Source: JAICLL01 sp035252155
GTDB lineage: Bacteria > Planctomycetota > Planctomycetia > Pirellulales > JAICIG01
Reading direction: 5' to 3'
Length of the DNA: 18,833 nt
NCBI GenBank assembly: GCA_035252155.1
Contig: DATFDL010000299.1
Span: 1 to 18,833 of the forward strand
Shown here: positions 10,439 to 17,654 of the stretch, one piece after another
Layout: the number at the start of each line of letters is the position of its first letter
How positions within the stretch are numbered: the stretch's first letter is position 1
The notes under the pieces: generated by a model
Seen by the model: the letters and a program-made list of their open reading frames with translations, nothing else
What the model was told of the DNA's origin: nothing
Database searches by the model: none
Made by a program: the position numbers and the translations under genes

Positions 10439-10528
10439 CTGTAGGGAACGCCCTCCGTGAAGTTCCGCGTGGGGCGGAGCGACGTCCACCCGCCGGTCAC
10501 GGAACGCCACAGAGGGAGTTCCCTACAG
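10439..10528. repeat. 90-bp element with 29-bp terminal inverted repeats (copy 1, intergenic)
   Basis: The ends begin and finish CTGTAGGGAAC...GTTCCCTACAG. The 29-base termini pair with four mismatches. It lies between the convergent HTTM and AsmA-like genes, where its hairpin could also act as a bidirectional transcription barrier. The same structure, with exactly the same length, occurs at 13193-13282 inside a coding region. No open frame or transposase lies within, so it is MITE- or REP-like. CGCGCCG occurs at 10427-10433 and again right after the element (10529-10535), but the left copy is 5 bases from the end, so a target duplication is uncertain. Confidence 0.85.
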
Positions 10529-10562
10529 CGCGCCGGCGAGCAGTTCGATTGCCGAGGCCGAA

Positions 10563-13500
10563 TCAAACCCCGGGCGCTTGCAACAGGAAGAACTGAATGA
10601 CTTCCTGCTCCAGCAGCGGCAGCGGCCGAATGCGGACGGTTGGCGAGCGGACCGTGCCCGTCACTTCGACGTTGATGACCTGGTTCGAGAGAAACTGACT
10701 GGCTTCGAGCAGTAAGGCCACCGGCGGGGCGGTGAAGAGGGCAATCCGCGCGGCCAGTGTCGAGACGGCCCGCTGGCTCGGGTTGAGCTGCCCCGTGTTG
10801 ACCGTAACGTTCAGGTTTAGCCGTCCCGATAGCGAGACGGCGCCGCGGGCATAGAGTTGGGCCGCATTGCTCGAAACCGAGAATTCATCGACCCGGACGA
10901 CGCCGCCCGCGAGGCGAGCGCGCAACTCGCCCTGGTTGAAGGTGGTCGATCCTGAAATGCCGCCCGTGAGAAACGGCAGCACCCCTTGCAGGATGGGAAA
11001 CGACATTGCCTGCGCGTTGGTCAGGTCGGCGTCGACGGTGCCGCTGAGGTCGCGGACCGTGCGCACGTTTCGGCCCGCGAGCGTAAACTTGCCGCTGATT
11101 TTGCCGCTGCCCAACCGGCGGGCCGACGCCACCCGCCGTAAGAGAGTCCGCAGATCTACACGGGAGAATTTGCCTTTGCCATTCAAGTCGAGTCCGGCGC
11201 CGGATAGCGTCACGTCGAAATCGCCAACCACGCGTCCCAGCGCCACTTGCGCTGTAGTGCCGTGCAGATGGAGTTGTCCGGTGCCGCTGACCGGATCGAT
11301 GATGCCGGCGATCGGCGCCCGCAGGCCGCTGAATTCGAGCCCGTTAATCCGTCCCTGCCGAATCGCGGCGGCGCCGTTGACGTAGACGGGCCGCCTAACG
11401 CCGAAAAAGCCCCGCAACTGAGCGTCGATGGTGCCACGTACCCGCGAAGCCAGCCGTGGAACCAGACTGAGCAGATCGGCCGCTTCGGCGCCGTTGATGG
11501 CCACCTGAAACGTGCTGCGGCGGCCCGGCTGGAGAAACAGGGTGGCCGAAGCCAACAGTTGCCCGCTCGCTACGATGCCCGATACATTGGCCACCTCCAT
11601 CTGGCCGGGCAACATTCGAATCTGTCCATGCACTTCGTCGAGCAAACCGACGCCTTCATACTGAACGTCGTTGAGAGTCAGGTCGCCCGACCCCAGGGGC
11701 TGTCCGGTAGCCGGATCGTGTCGGTATTTGACGTCGATACTGAGCGTGCCCGAAAGCGCGTCATCGGCGCCACGTTCGCGAAGCAGCGGACCAACGGTCG
11801 CCAGTCGCGCGTCGGTGAGCTGCAAGCGGCCTTCGTTGAGGCCGGGCCGGCCGTCGGGCGGCGTGGGCTGCCAAACCCCGGCGAGTTGCAACTTCCCCAG
11901 CATCGCTTCGCCAGTGACTTCATATCGCGCGGTGCCATCGCGATACGCCAGCCGCCCGTGCAAGCCGCCGATCGCCACGGTGTCGGCCGTGAGCTGCGGA
12001 GCGTCGAACGCGGCATCAATGCTCCAGGCCTCGACCCGCGCGAGCTTGCCTGCGGGAATCTGCGCCTCGATACTGCCGTCGATTTTGCCGCCCAGCCGCA
12101 CCGCCGGCCGGGCAAGATCGGTGGCCAGCCGGCCCACGTCGATCGCCTTCCACTCGATCGCGATACGACCGGCGCCTCGCTCGTCGAGCGGAACCGTGGC
12201 GCTGCCATTGATCTGGCCGTCATACAATGCGATGAGCAGCCGCGAGACGGAAACGCGTTCTTTGTCGGCCGCGAAATTGAGCGCCACGCGGTCGATTTTC
12301 GCGCCATCAGCCTCGAGATCGCGCGCGGTCAACGAACCATCGCCCTCGACGACCACCGGGTCGAGCGTGCCACGAGCATCGATCGCCATGCCAAACTTAC
12401 CGGCCAACCGCATGGGCGGGCGGAGCGTGTCCGGCAGCGTATTGGCCCTTGCCAAATCGGCGTTATCGAGCGCCAGCTTCGCTTCGTAATCGAAGGGCGC
12501 CGCCAGATTGACGCGGCCCGAACCTTGCAAGGTGGTTTCGCCTTGTCGCGCGCTCAATTCCGAAATGACGAGCGAGCTGTCTTGCACCTGCGACCGCAAC
12601 CGCGCGCTACCGCCCGTCCAACCAAAGGCGCTCAATCCGCTCAGCGCTGCGTCAACGTCGCCCCGCGTCAATTGCGGAGGATCGAGCGCGCCCTGCACGT
12701 CGGCCGAGAGATTGGCAGTGCCCGTGATGACGGCTGGCGGACGCAGCCGCGGCGGCAGCCGGTTCAAGAGCGCCAGATCGGCGCGACGCAGCCTGACGGT
12801 CGCGCCAAAATCAAACGCATCGGACAGCGCGATGTGGGCCGATGCATTGAGCCGCATCGAACCTTCGTCGGCTTCGATCTTCGAAAGGGTGAATATGCCT
12901 TCGTCGAGTCCCACCGTCAGTGCCGCGCGGCGCAGCACAAACTGGTCGAGCCGCAGCGCCCACAACAAAACGTCGCCGTGCGCCTGCCAATTATCGAGCT
13001 GCGCGAGCTCGCCTTTCGCCGAGGCCTTGACGTTGCCGTTCGACCAGCCCTCGGCGCGCGCCCCCCGGAGGTGTTCGACCACGTCGAGATCGGCCAGCAG
13101 TCGGGCGACGTTCATCCGCTGCCAAGTAAGTGCAATGTGGGCGTCCGGGACATCAGCGGCTTGCATCAATGCGTGCGCGGTCAATCGTGCCTCTGTAGGG
13201 AACGCCCTCTGTGGCGTTCCGCGATCTGCGAATCGACGTCGCCCCGCCCCGCCCGGAACGCCACGGAGGGCGTTCCCTACAGCGTTCTCTCTTACAAACG
13301 TATCGGGCAGCGGCAACGCGACATTGCCGGTCAAGCGGCCTTGATAGCCATCGACGACGATTTGCGAAAGCGACACTCGTTCATCGGTGACGTCGTAGTT
13401 AAAATCGGCGCGATCGAGCACCGCCCGCCCGGCTTGCAGGCGCCGGGAAGCGACCGCGCCGCGAGCCACAAACGTCATCGGTTGCAGCGTACCATGCAGG

Positions 13501-15155
13501 TCAGCCGATACTCCCGCTCGGCCGCCCACCGGCTGCGGCGGGCGGACGGTCTCGGGCAAACGGTTCGCCTGCGCCAAATCGACGTTGGCAATGCTGAGCG
13601 ACGCGGCGAATTGAAACGGCGTCTGCAGTTTCAGCCGGGCCGAGCCGGTCAATTGAGCCAACGAAGAACGGACGGAAAGCTGGCTGATGTTCAACTGGCC
13701 CTCGCCCACCCGCAGATCGAGCGACGCTTGTGGCAGCGTCACGCCATACGCCGCCGCGTTGCGGAGCGTCAATTGTCCCTGCCCGCTCCACGAGCCGGAG
13801 TTGCGCAAGCCTTCGAGCGGCGCCTGCACCTGCAAGGCGCCGGATGCCACGCCCTGCCAGCCGGCATCGGCCACGCGCCCGGTAGTCCCGGCCCTTGTGG
13901 CCGGCCTATGCTCGGTAGTCCCGGCCCTTGTGGCCGGCCTATTCATCAAGACAGCGGCCAGCGCACCGACGTCGACGCCGCGCCATTGCAGGCCCAACTG
14001 CGCCGTGCCTTTCGCGTTCAAGGGCACGGTGGCATTCGCCCCGACCTGCCCGCCGTAGAACGAAATCTGAATCGGATTCAGCCGGATGCGCTCGGCGGTA
14101 ACATCATACGGCACTTGCAAACGCTCGACGCGGAGGCCACCAGCGCTCAGCCCGGTCCCGACCAGCGTTCCTTGGGCGCGGAATTCCCGCAATTGGATTT
14201 TGCCGCTCACACGGACGTTGGCAGTGAGCTGCCCGCCGACATCCACCGGGGGCCGAAGCTCGGGATCGAGATCGGCCAGCCAAGCCAGATCGGGGGCGTT
14301 CAGTCGCAACTGCGCCGAGTAGTCAAACGGCGCGGCCAGGGCCAGCGCCCCGCTACCCGTCAGCCGCAGCCGCTCAAGCTCAATGGTCAGGTTGCTCAGC
14401 TTAGCCTGTCCGCGGGCCAACCGTAGGTCGGCGACTACTTCGGCCGGTGGGAATTGAAGCGCCTTCACATGCTCGAGTGAAACGTGTCCTTCGCCTCGCC
14501 AGGCCGAGAGGTCGCGCAGCCTATCGACGGGCACGTCGATCGACAGGTGGCCGCCAGCGTCGCCCTCGATCATGCCGGCCGCTTGCGGTACGACATCGGC
14601 CAGTAATGACATGGATAGACGTTCAAGCGAAACATTGGCGGTCAGGTTACCGCGCGGACGGACTTGCAGTTTGGCACTGCCCGAAATTGTGCCCTGCTCG
14701 CCGTCGGGTCGCGGCACGTTGAACCGCACGCTGGTGAGCTGCAGCACGCCCTCGTGGTAAACGATCCGGGCTGCGAGTTGGTGCAGGTCGAAACCGGCCA
14801 CCGTCAGATTGTTCGAGTCGATTTGCCCTTCGACCTGATAAGCGCTGGTGCGCAGAATGGAACGCCAGGAGGGAACGCCGGCCGACAGCCGCACGGTTAC
14901 CTGTCCGGCGACCGGCACGGGCACTTCCACTCCGAAACGTTTGAGGCGGGCCAAGAGCGCGTTGATTTCGACGTCGCGGAATGTCCAGTGCAGTCCTCGC
15001 ACCTGGTCAGGCGTCTTGGCGGCCGGCGTTTGTGCAAACGCGGCCGAATGAATCGGCGGCGCAGGTAGAACGGAATTCATTCCGTTTGCTCCTGGGCGCG
15101 GCGCGGCTTCGCCGGCGCCGGCCAGGGCGGCGACCAAGAGCACGGCGGTCACCAT
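10563..15155 (-). CDS. Large AsmA/TamB-like envelope protein
   Basis: A 1530-residue protein with signal peptide MVTAVLLVAALAGAGEAAP. The rest is long runs of beta-strand-like repeats typical of AsmA/TamB-type proteins, which span the periplasm and move phospholipids between membranes. Internal modules recur with a shared hallmark: LDPELRPPVDVGG, LPETVRPPQPVGG, LPPRLRPPAVITG, LPDTLRPPMRLAG, each followed by a G/A-rich strand and VSGKI, LHGTLQP, VQGALDPP or ARGTLDP. The C-terminal part resembles the AsmA-like C-terminal domain (SGKFTLAGRNVRTVRDLSGTVDADL, then QGVLPFLTGG). Three unrelated repeats are embedded in frame: near residue 24, about 405-426 and about 625-655. The frame is open 500 bases further upstream, but that part is antisense to the YetF-like gene, and the signal peptide fixes the start at 15155. 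Being next to the Mla operon supports a lipid role. Confidence 0.83.
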   Translation of the reverse strand: MVTAVLLVAALAGAGEAAPRPGANGMNSVLPAPPIHSAAFAQTPAAKTPDQVRGLHWTFRDVEINALLARLKRFGVEVPVPVAGQVTVRLSAGVPSWRSILRTSAYQVEGQIDSNNLTVAGFDLHQLAARIVYHEGVLQLTSVRFNVPRPDGEQGTISGSAKLQVRPRGNLTANVSLERLSMSLLADVVPQAAGMIEGDAGGHLSIDVPVDRLRDLSAWRGEGHVSLEHVKALQFPPAEVVADLRLARGQAKLSNLTIELERLRLTGSGALALAAPFDYSAQLRLNAPDLAWLADLDPELRPPVDVGGQLTANVRVSGKIQLREFRAQGTLVGTGLSAGGLRVERLQVPYDVTAERIRLNPIQISFYGGQVGANATVPLNAKGTAQLGLQWRGVDVGALAAVLMNRPATRAGTTEHRPATRAGTTGRVADAGWQGVASGALQVQAPLEGLRNSGSWSGQGQLTLRNAAAYGVTLPQASLDLRVGEGQLNISQLSVRSSLAQLTGSARLKLQTPFQFAASLSIANVDLAQANRLPETVRPPQPVGGRAGVSADLHGTLQPMTFVARGAVASRRLQAGRAVLDRADFNYDVTDERVSLSQIVVDGYQGRLTGNVALPLPDTFVRENAVGNALRGVPGGAGRRRFADRGTPQRAFPTEARLTAHALMQAADVPDAHIALTWQRMNVARLLADLDVVEHLRGARAEGWSNGNVKASAKGELAQLDNWQAHGDVLLWALRLDQFVLRRAALTVGLDEGIFTLSKIEADEGSMRLNASAHIALSDAFDFGATVRLRRADLALLNRLPPRLRPPAVITGTANLSADVQGALDPPQLTRGDVDAALSGLSAFGWTGGSARLRSQVQDSSLVISELSARQGETTLQGSGRVNLAAPFDYEAKLALDNADLARANTLPDTLRPPMRLAGKFGMAIDARGTLDPVVVEGDGSLTARDLEADGAKIDRVALNFAADKERVSVSRLLIALYDGQINGSATVPLDERGAGRIAIEWKAIDVGRLATDLARPAVRLGGKIDGSIEAQIPAGKLARVEAWSIDAAFDAPQLTADTVAIGGLHGRLAYRDGTARYEVTGEAMLGKLQLAGVWQPTPPDGRPGLNEGRLQLTDARLATVGPLLRERGADDALSGTLSIDVKYRHDPATGQPLGSGDLTLNDVQYEGVGLLDEVHGQIRMLPGQMEVANVSGIVASGQLLASATLFLQPGRRSTFQVAINGAEAADLLSLVPRLASRVRGTIDAQLRGFFGVRRPVYVNGAAAIRQGRINGLEFSGLRAPIAGIIDPVSGTGQLHLHGTTAQVALGRVVGDFDVTLSGAGLDLNGKGKFSRVDLRTLLRRVASARRLGSGKISGKFTLAGRNVRTVRDLSGTVDADLTNAQAMSFPILQGVLPFLTGGISGSTTFNQGELRARLAGGVVRVDEFSVSSNAAQLYARGAVSLSGRLNLNVTVNTGQLNPSQRAVSTLAARIALFTAPPVALLLEASQFLSNQVINVEVTGTVRSPTVRIRPLPLLEQEVIQFFLLQAPGV
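13193..13282. repeat. 90-bp element with 29-bp terminal inverted repeats (copy 2, inside CDS)
   Basis: Same ends (CTGTAGGGAAC...GTTCCCTACAG) and same 90-bp length as 10439-10528; the 29-base termini pair with a single mismatch. On the coding (minus) strand it adds 30 codons without a stop, giving VGNALRGVPGG...RGTPQRAFP in the AsmA-like protein at about residues 625-655. The core between the termini differs from copy 1. Confidence 0.9.
13880..13941. repeat. 33-bp tandem duplication with internal hairpin inside CDS
   Basis: Two 29-base identical blocks (13880-13908 and 13913-13941) repeat with a 33-bp period, equal to 11 codons. Each holds the stem CCGGCC/GGCCGG around a CTTGT loop. On the coding strand they encode RPATRAGTTEH then RPATRAGTTGR, near residues 405-426 of the AsmA-like protein. 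The Arg/Thr-rich segment is unlike the surrounding beta-strand sequence. Confidence 0.85.
15065..15090. repeat. AACGGAAT palindromic repeat, copy 2, inside CDS
   Basis: Arms AACGGAAT (15069-15076) and ATTCCGTT (15079-15086) with a TC centre. Positions 15065-15086 equal 962-983 exactly; positions 15065-15089 equal 18770-18794 with one mismatch. On the coding strand it encodes ANGMNSVL (residues 23-30), just after the signal peptide of the AsmA-like protein. Confidence 0.88.
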
Positions 15156-15225
15156 GATACAATGGCCTCTGACCACTTCCTGAACCCTGAACCCTGAACC
15201 CTGAACCCTCCGAGCGGAGCCAGCC
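15156..15225. promoter_or_regulatory. 70-bp divergent promoter region carrying a four-copy heptamer repeat
   Basis: The only space between the start codons of the AsmA-like gene (minus) and YetF-like gene (plus). It contains CTGAACC repeated four times without error at 15180-15207 (GGTTCAG on the other strand). It also holds the GGAG ribosome binding site of the plus gene at 15216-15219. No standard promoter hexamers are clear. Confidence 0.6.
15180..15207. repeat. Heptanucleotide tandem repeat (CTGAACC)x4
   Basis: Four perfect 7-bp copies in the space between divergent start codons. Because 7 is not a multiple of 3 and the tract lies in promoter/leader DNA of both genes, copy-number change would alter spacing on both sides. 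Confidence 0.93.
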
Positions 15226-15804
15226 ATGTGGGAAACTCTCTGTTCTGTGTGCGACGATCTCATCGGCGGTGACGCGCCGCACGACCCCATGCGTCTGACG
15301 CAAACCGCCGTGCGGGCCGCCGTCGTGTACGTGCTGTCGTTGGCATTGGTGCGGTACGGCAAAAGCAGGTTCATCAGCCAGGCCTCGGCCATCGATGTGC
15401 TGATCGTGCTCATTCTCGGATCGCTTCTCAGCCGGGGCATCACCGGGTCGGCCTCGATTTCGACGACGATGGTGGCCAGCGGCGTGCTAGTCCTATTCCA
15501 CTTTAGCTTGACTTGGCTGGCTTGCCACTCGCACCGCCTGGGCAGCCTGATTAAGGGCAATCCGCGGGTGCTGGTCGAGCAGGGCGCCATCGACTGGCCG
15601 CAAATGGGCCGCTCGCACATCTCGCAAAACGACCTGATCGAGGCCTTGCGATTGCGAGCTGGCACCGACGATCTCAGCCAGATCAAGGTGGCCTACAAAG
15701 AACGCAACGGCGCGATCAGTTTTATTCTATATCCGTCGCCGCCCCGGGTGGTGGACCTGGCCGTCCACCACGGCGTGCAGACGGTGCGAATTGAGTTAAC
15801 CTAA
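15226..15804 (+). CDS. DUF421/YetF-like membrane protein
   Basis: A 192-residue protein of the DUF421 (YetF) family. Residues about 27-44, 55-70 and 83-99 are hydrophobic spans. The characteristic sequence KSRFISQASAIDVLIVLILGSLLSRGITG (46-74) lies in the membrane part, followed by the soluble domain with KGNPRVLVEQGAIDWPQMGRSHISQNDLIEALRLRAGTDDLSQIKVAYKERNGAISFI (110-167). The family is widespread and its function is poorly known; Bacillus paralogues are linked to spore membranes. GGAG 6 bases before the ATG supports the start. It starts divergently from the AsmA-like gene with their ATG codons only 70 bases apart, and lies 120 bases before the MlaE gene. Confidence 0.9.
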   Translation: MWETLCSVCDDLIGGDAPHDPMRLTQTAVRAAVVYVLSLALVRYGKSRFISQASAIDVLIVLILGSLLSRGITGSASISTTMVASGVLVLFHFSLTWLACHSHRLGSLIKGNPRVLVEQGAIDWPQMGRSHISQNDLIEALRLRAGTDDLSQIKVAYKERNGAISFILYPSPPRVVDLAVHHGVQTVRIELT

Positions 15805-15924
15805 TCGGCCAGGTTTGCTCACGCCGCAAAGTCGATCGGCCGATAACTGGACGCGAGAAACTAGCGCGCGGCACAGGCCGGCGCGCCTTGAATACAACAA
15901 CCCAAACTGCCTCGGCCTTATAAA

Positions 15925-16806
15925 ATGTCTGCCAGCGCTCAGTCGCCCAATCTGCCCGTTCCCCGGTCGCGCTCGTCGCGGGCCATGAACACCATGGCCG
16001 ATGTGGTGGCCGCGCTGGGCGGGCTGGTGCTCGATCAGGTGGCGGCCCTGGGCGATGTGACGATCTTTATGCTGCGAACGTTCCGCTGGCTCGTCACACG
16101 TGCCCCGCGCAAAGGAACGCTGTTGCCCAGTTTTTACCAGATCGGCGTGCTCAGCTTGCCCGTCGTGGCGCTGACGGGCACGTTCATCGGCATGGTGCTG
16201 GCCGAGCAGAGCTACGCCCAGTTTCGCTTTTTCCGGCTCGAGACGAGGCTGGGCGGTGTGATCAACGTTTCGCTTTTGCGCGAGTTGGGGCCCGTGCTGG
16301 CCGCCACAATGCTGGCTGGGCGGGTGGGCAGCGCCATGGCCGCCGAGCTCGGCACCATGCGCGTCACCGAGCAGATCGACGCCCTGGCCAGCATGGGCGC
16401 CAACCCCATTCACTACCTCGTGGTGCCGCGGTTTTTGGGTTGCCTGCTGTTGATACCTACCTTGACGATCATGGCCGATTTCATGGGCGTAATCGGCGGT
16501 GCGCTCTACAGTACCCTGCGGTTGGGAATTGATTCGCACCACTATTGGGAGAATTCAAAGCGCGTGTTGGGCGCGTTCGACCTGTTCCAGGGAGTATTTA
16601 AGAGTTTTTTTTTCGGCGCGGCGATCGCCTTGATAAGTTGTCACCGCGGTTTTCACTGCGATCCGGGGGCCGAAGGCGTCGGCCGCGCGGCCACCAGCGC
16701 GTTTGTCTATTCATTTGTGACGATCTTGGTTCTCGATCTGCAGCTCGGCATTGTGCTTAACGCGGTTTATTACTATTTGTGGCCCGAAGGCAGTGCGATG
16801 CTGTGA
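15925..16806 (+). CDS. mlaE: MlaE-type ABC transporter permease
   Basis: A 293-residue inner-membrane permease of the MlaE family, the channel part of MCE-type lipid transporters that move phospholipids between inner and outer membranes. The hallmark segment is at 118-160 (LRELGPVLAATMLAGRVGSAMAAELGTM, then EQIDALASMGANP). Late-family motifs FFFGAAIALISCHRGF and GAEGVGRAATSAFVYSFVTILVLD are intact. It is first of a tight three-gene operon; its stop overlaps the next start (TGATG). Start choice is open: the first 20 residues are Ser/Pro/Arg-rich and unlike the family, there is no Shine-Dalgarno site, and TATAAA abuts the ATG, so Met21 (15985) is a fair alternative. A run of nine T bases (16605-16613) encodes Phe-Phe-Phe. 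Confidence 0.93.
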   Translation: MSASAQSPNLPVPRSRSSRAMNTMADVVAALGGLVLDQVAALGDVTIFMLRTFRWLVTRAPRKGTLLPSFYQIGVLSLPVVALTGTFIGMVLAEQSYAQFRFFRLETRLGGVINVSLLRELGPVLAATMLAGRVGSAMAAELGTMRVTEQIDALASMGANPIHYLVVPRFLGCLLLIPTLTIMADFMGVIGGALYSTLRLGIDSHHYWENSKRVLGAFDLFQGVFKSFFFGAAIALISCHRGFHCDPGAEGVGRAATSAFVYSFVTILVLDLQLGIVLNAVYYYLWPEGSAML

Positions 16807-17633
16807 TGTCCAAACCCAACGATTCGGCTTCTCTGCTCGAGACTCGAGGTCTGCACGTCGATTTTGGCAGGCACCACGTGCTGCGCGAGATTAACTTGCA
16901 GATTCCGCGAGGCCAAACCCTGGCGGTGATCGGCGAAAGCGGCTGCGGCAAGACGGTGCTGCTGAAAACGCTGATCGGGCTGATACGCCCCAGTCGCGGG
17001 CAGGTACTCTTCGACGGCCGCGACCTGGCGGAAATGGACGAACAGGAACTGAACCAGCAGCGCATTCGCTACGGCTTCGTGTTTCAGCAGGCCGCGCTGT
17101 TCGACAGTATGACCGTGGCCCGCAACGTCGGTTTTCCCTTGAGCCAGCACAGCGACAAGAGAGAGGACGAAATCCGCCAGGCGGTCGCCGAGCGGCTGGC
17201 CGAAGTGGGGCTGCCCGAAAGCGTGATGAATAAAAAGCCCGCCGAGCTGTCGGGCGGCATGCGCAAGCGAGTCGGCCTGGCGCGAGCGTTGATTATGAGC
17301 CCTGAAGTCATGCTCTACGACGAACCCACCACCGGTCTCGATCCCATCATGAGCGACGTGATCAACGAGTTGATCGTTCGCACGCGGCAACGCAACCCGG
17401 TGACCGGCATCGTGGTGACGCACGACATGAACACCGCCAAAAAAGTGGCCGACCGGATCGTGATGCTTTATCCGTTGTCTCGGCTGCGGCGTGAGGAGCC
17501 GCAGGTGATCTTCGATGGCTCGGCGCGCGACCTGGAGCGGACCGACGACCCGCGCGTCTCGCAGTTCGTCAATGGCGAGGCGGGCGAGCGGCTGAGCGAA
17601 ATGCAGGACATCGTCGCCGGAGCCGGTTCATAA
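16806..17633 (+). CDS. mlaF: MlaF-type ABC transporter ATP-binding protein
   Basis: A 275-residue ATPase that powers the MCE lipid transporter from the cytoplasmic side. All nucleotide-binding motifs are present: Walker A GESGCGKT (43-50), Q-loop FVFQQ (91-95), ABC signature LSGGM (148-152), Walker B VMLYDEP (168-174) followed by TTGLDP, and H-loop His206 in VVTHDM. The C-terminus carries about 35 extra residues after the ATPase core. The ATG at 16806 overlaps the MlaE stop and matches the family N-terminus; a longer in-frame start at 16779 lies inside mlaE and is rejected. The mlaD gene begins 21 bases after the stop. Confidence 0.95.
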   Translation: MSKPNDSASLLETRGLHVDFGRHHVLREINLQIPRGQTLAVIGESGCGKTVLLKTLIGLIRPSRGQVLFDGRDLAEMDEQELNQQRIRYGFVFQQAALFDSMTVARNVGFPLSQHSDKREDEIRQAVAERLAEVGLPESVMNKKPAELSGGMRKRVGLARALIMSPEVMLYDEPTTGLDPIMSDVINELIVRTRQRNPVTGIVVTHDMNTAKKVADRIVMLYPLSRLRREEPQVIFDGSARDLERTDDPRVSQFVNGEAGERLSEMQDIVAGAGS

Positions 17634-17654
17634 TCCCGGCGGCATGGAGAAGTC

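Noticed and set aside
13880..13941. Possible CRISPR-like array
   Set aside because: There are only two units, no unique spacers of normal length and no cas genes, and the units are translated in frame.
11247..14426. 1059-codon open frame on the plus strand
   Set aside because: It is antisense to the AsmA-like gene, rich in Arg/Gln without recognisable domains, and is the mirror frame expected in high-GC DNA. The minus frame has a signal peptide and repeated modules.
14855..14885. GGAACGCC motifs as another copy of the 90-bp repeat
   Set aside because: No inverted terminus is present and the sequence fits the normal AsmA-like reading frame.
15156..15686. Upstream extension of the AsmA-like open frame
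   Set aside because: It runs antisense through the YetF-like gene and the heptamer tract; the signal peptide begins at 15155. An ATG at 15227 would add 24 residues without a signal-like sequence.
16779..16805. Earlier start for the MlaF-type gene
   Set aside because: It lies within mlaE and adds residues not typical of the family; the TGATG junction at 16804-16808 is typical of coupled genes.
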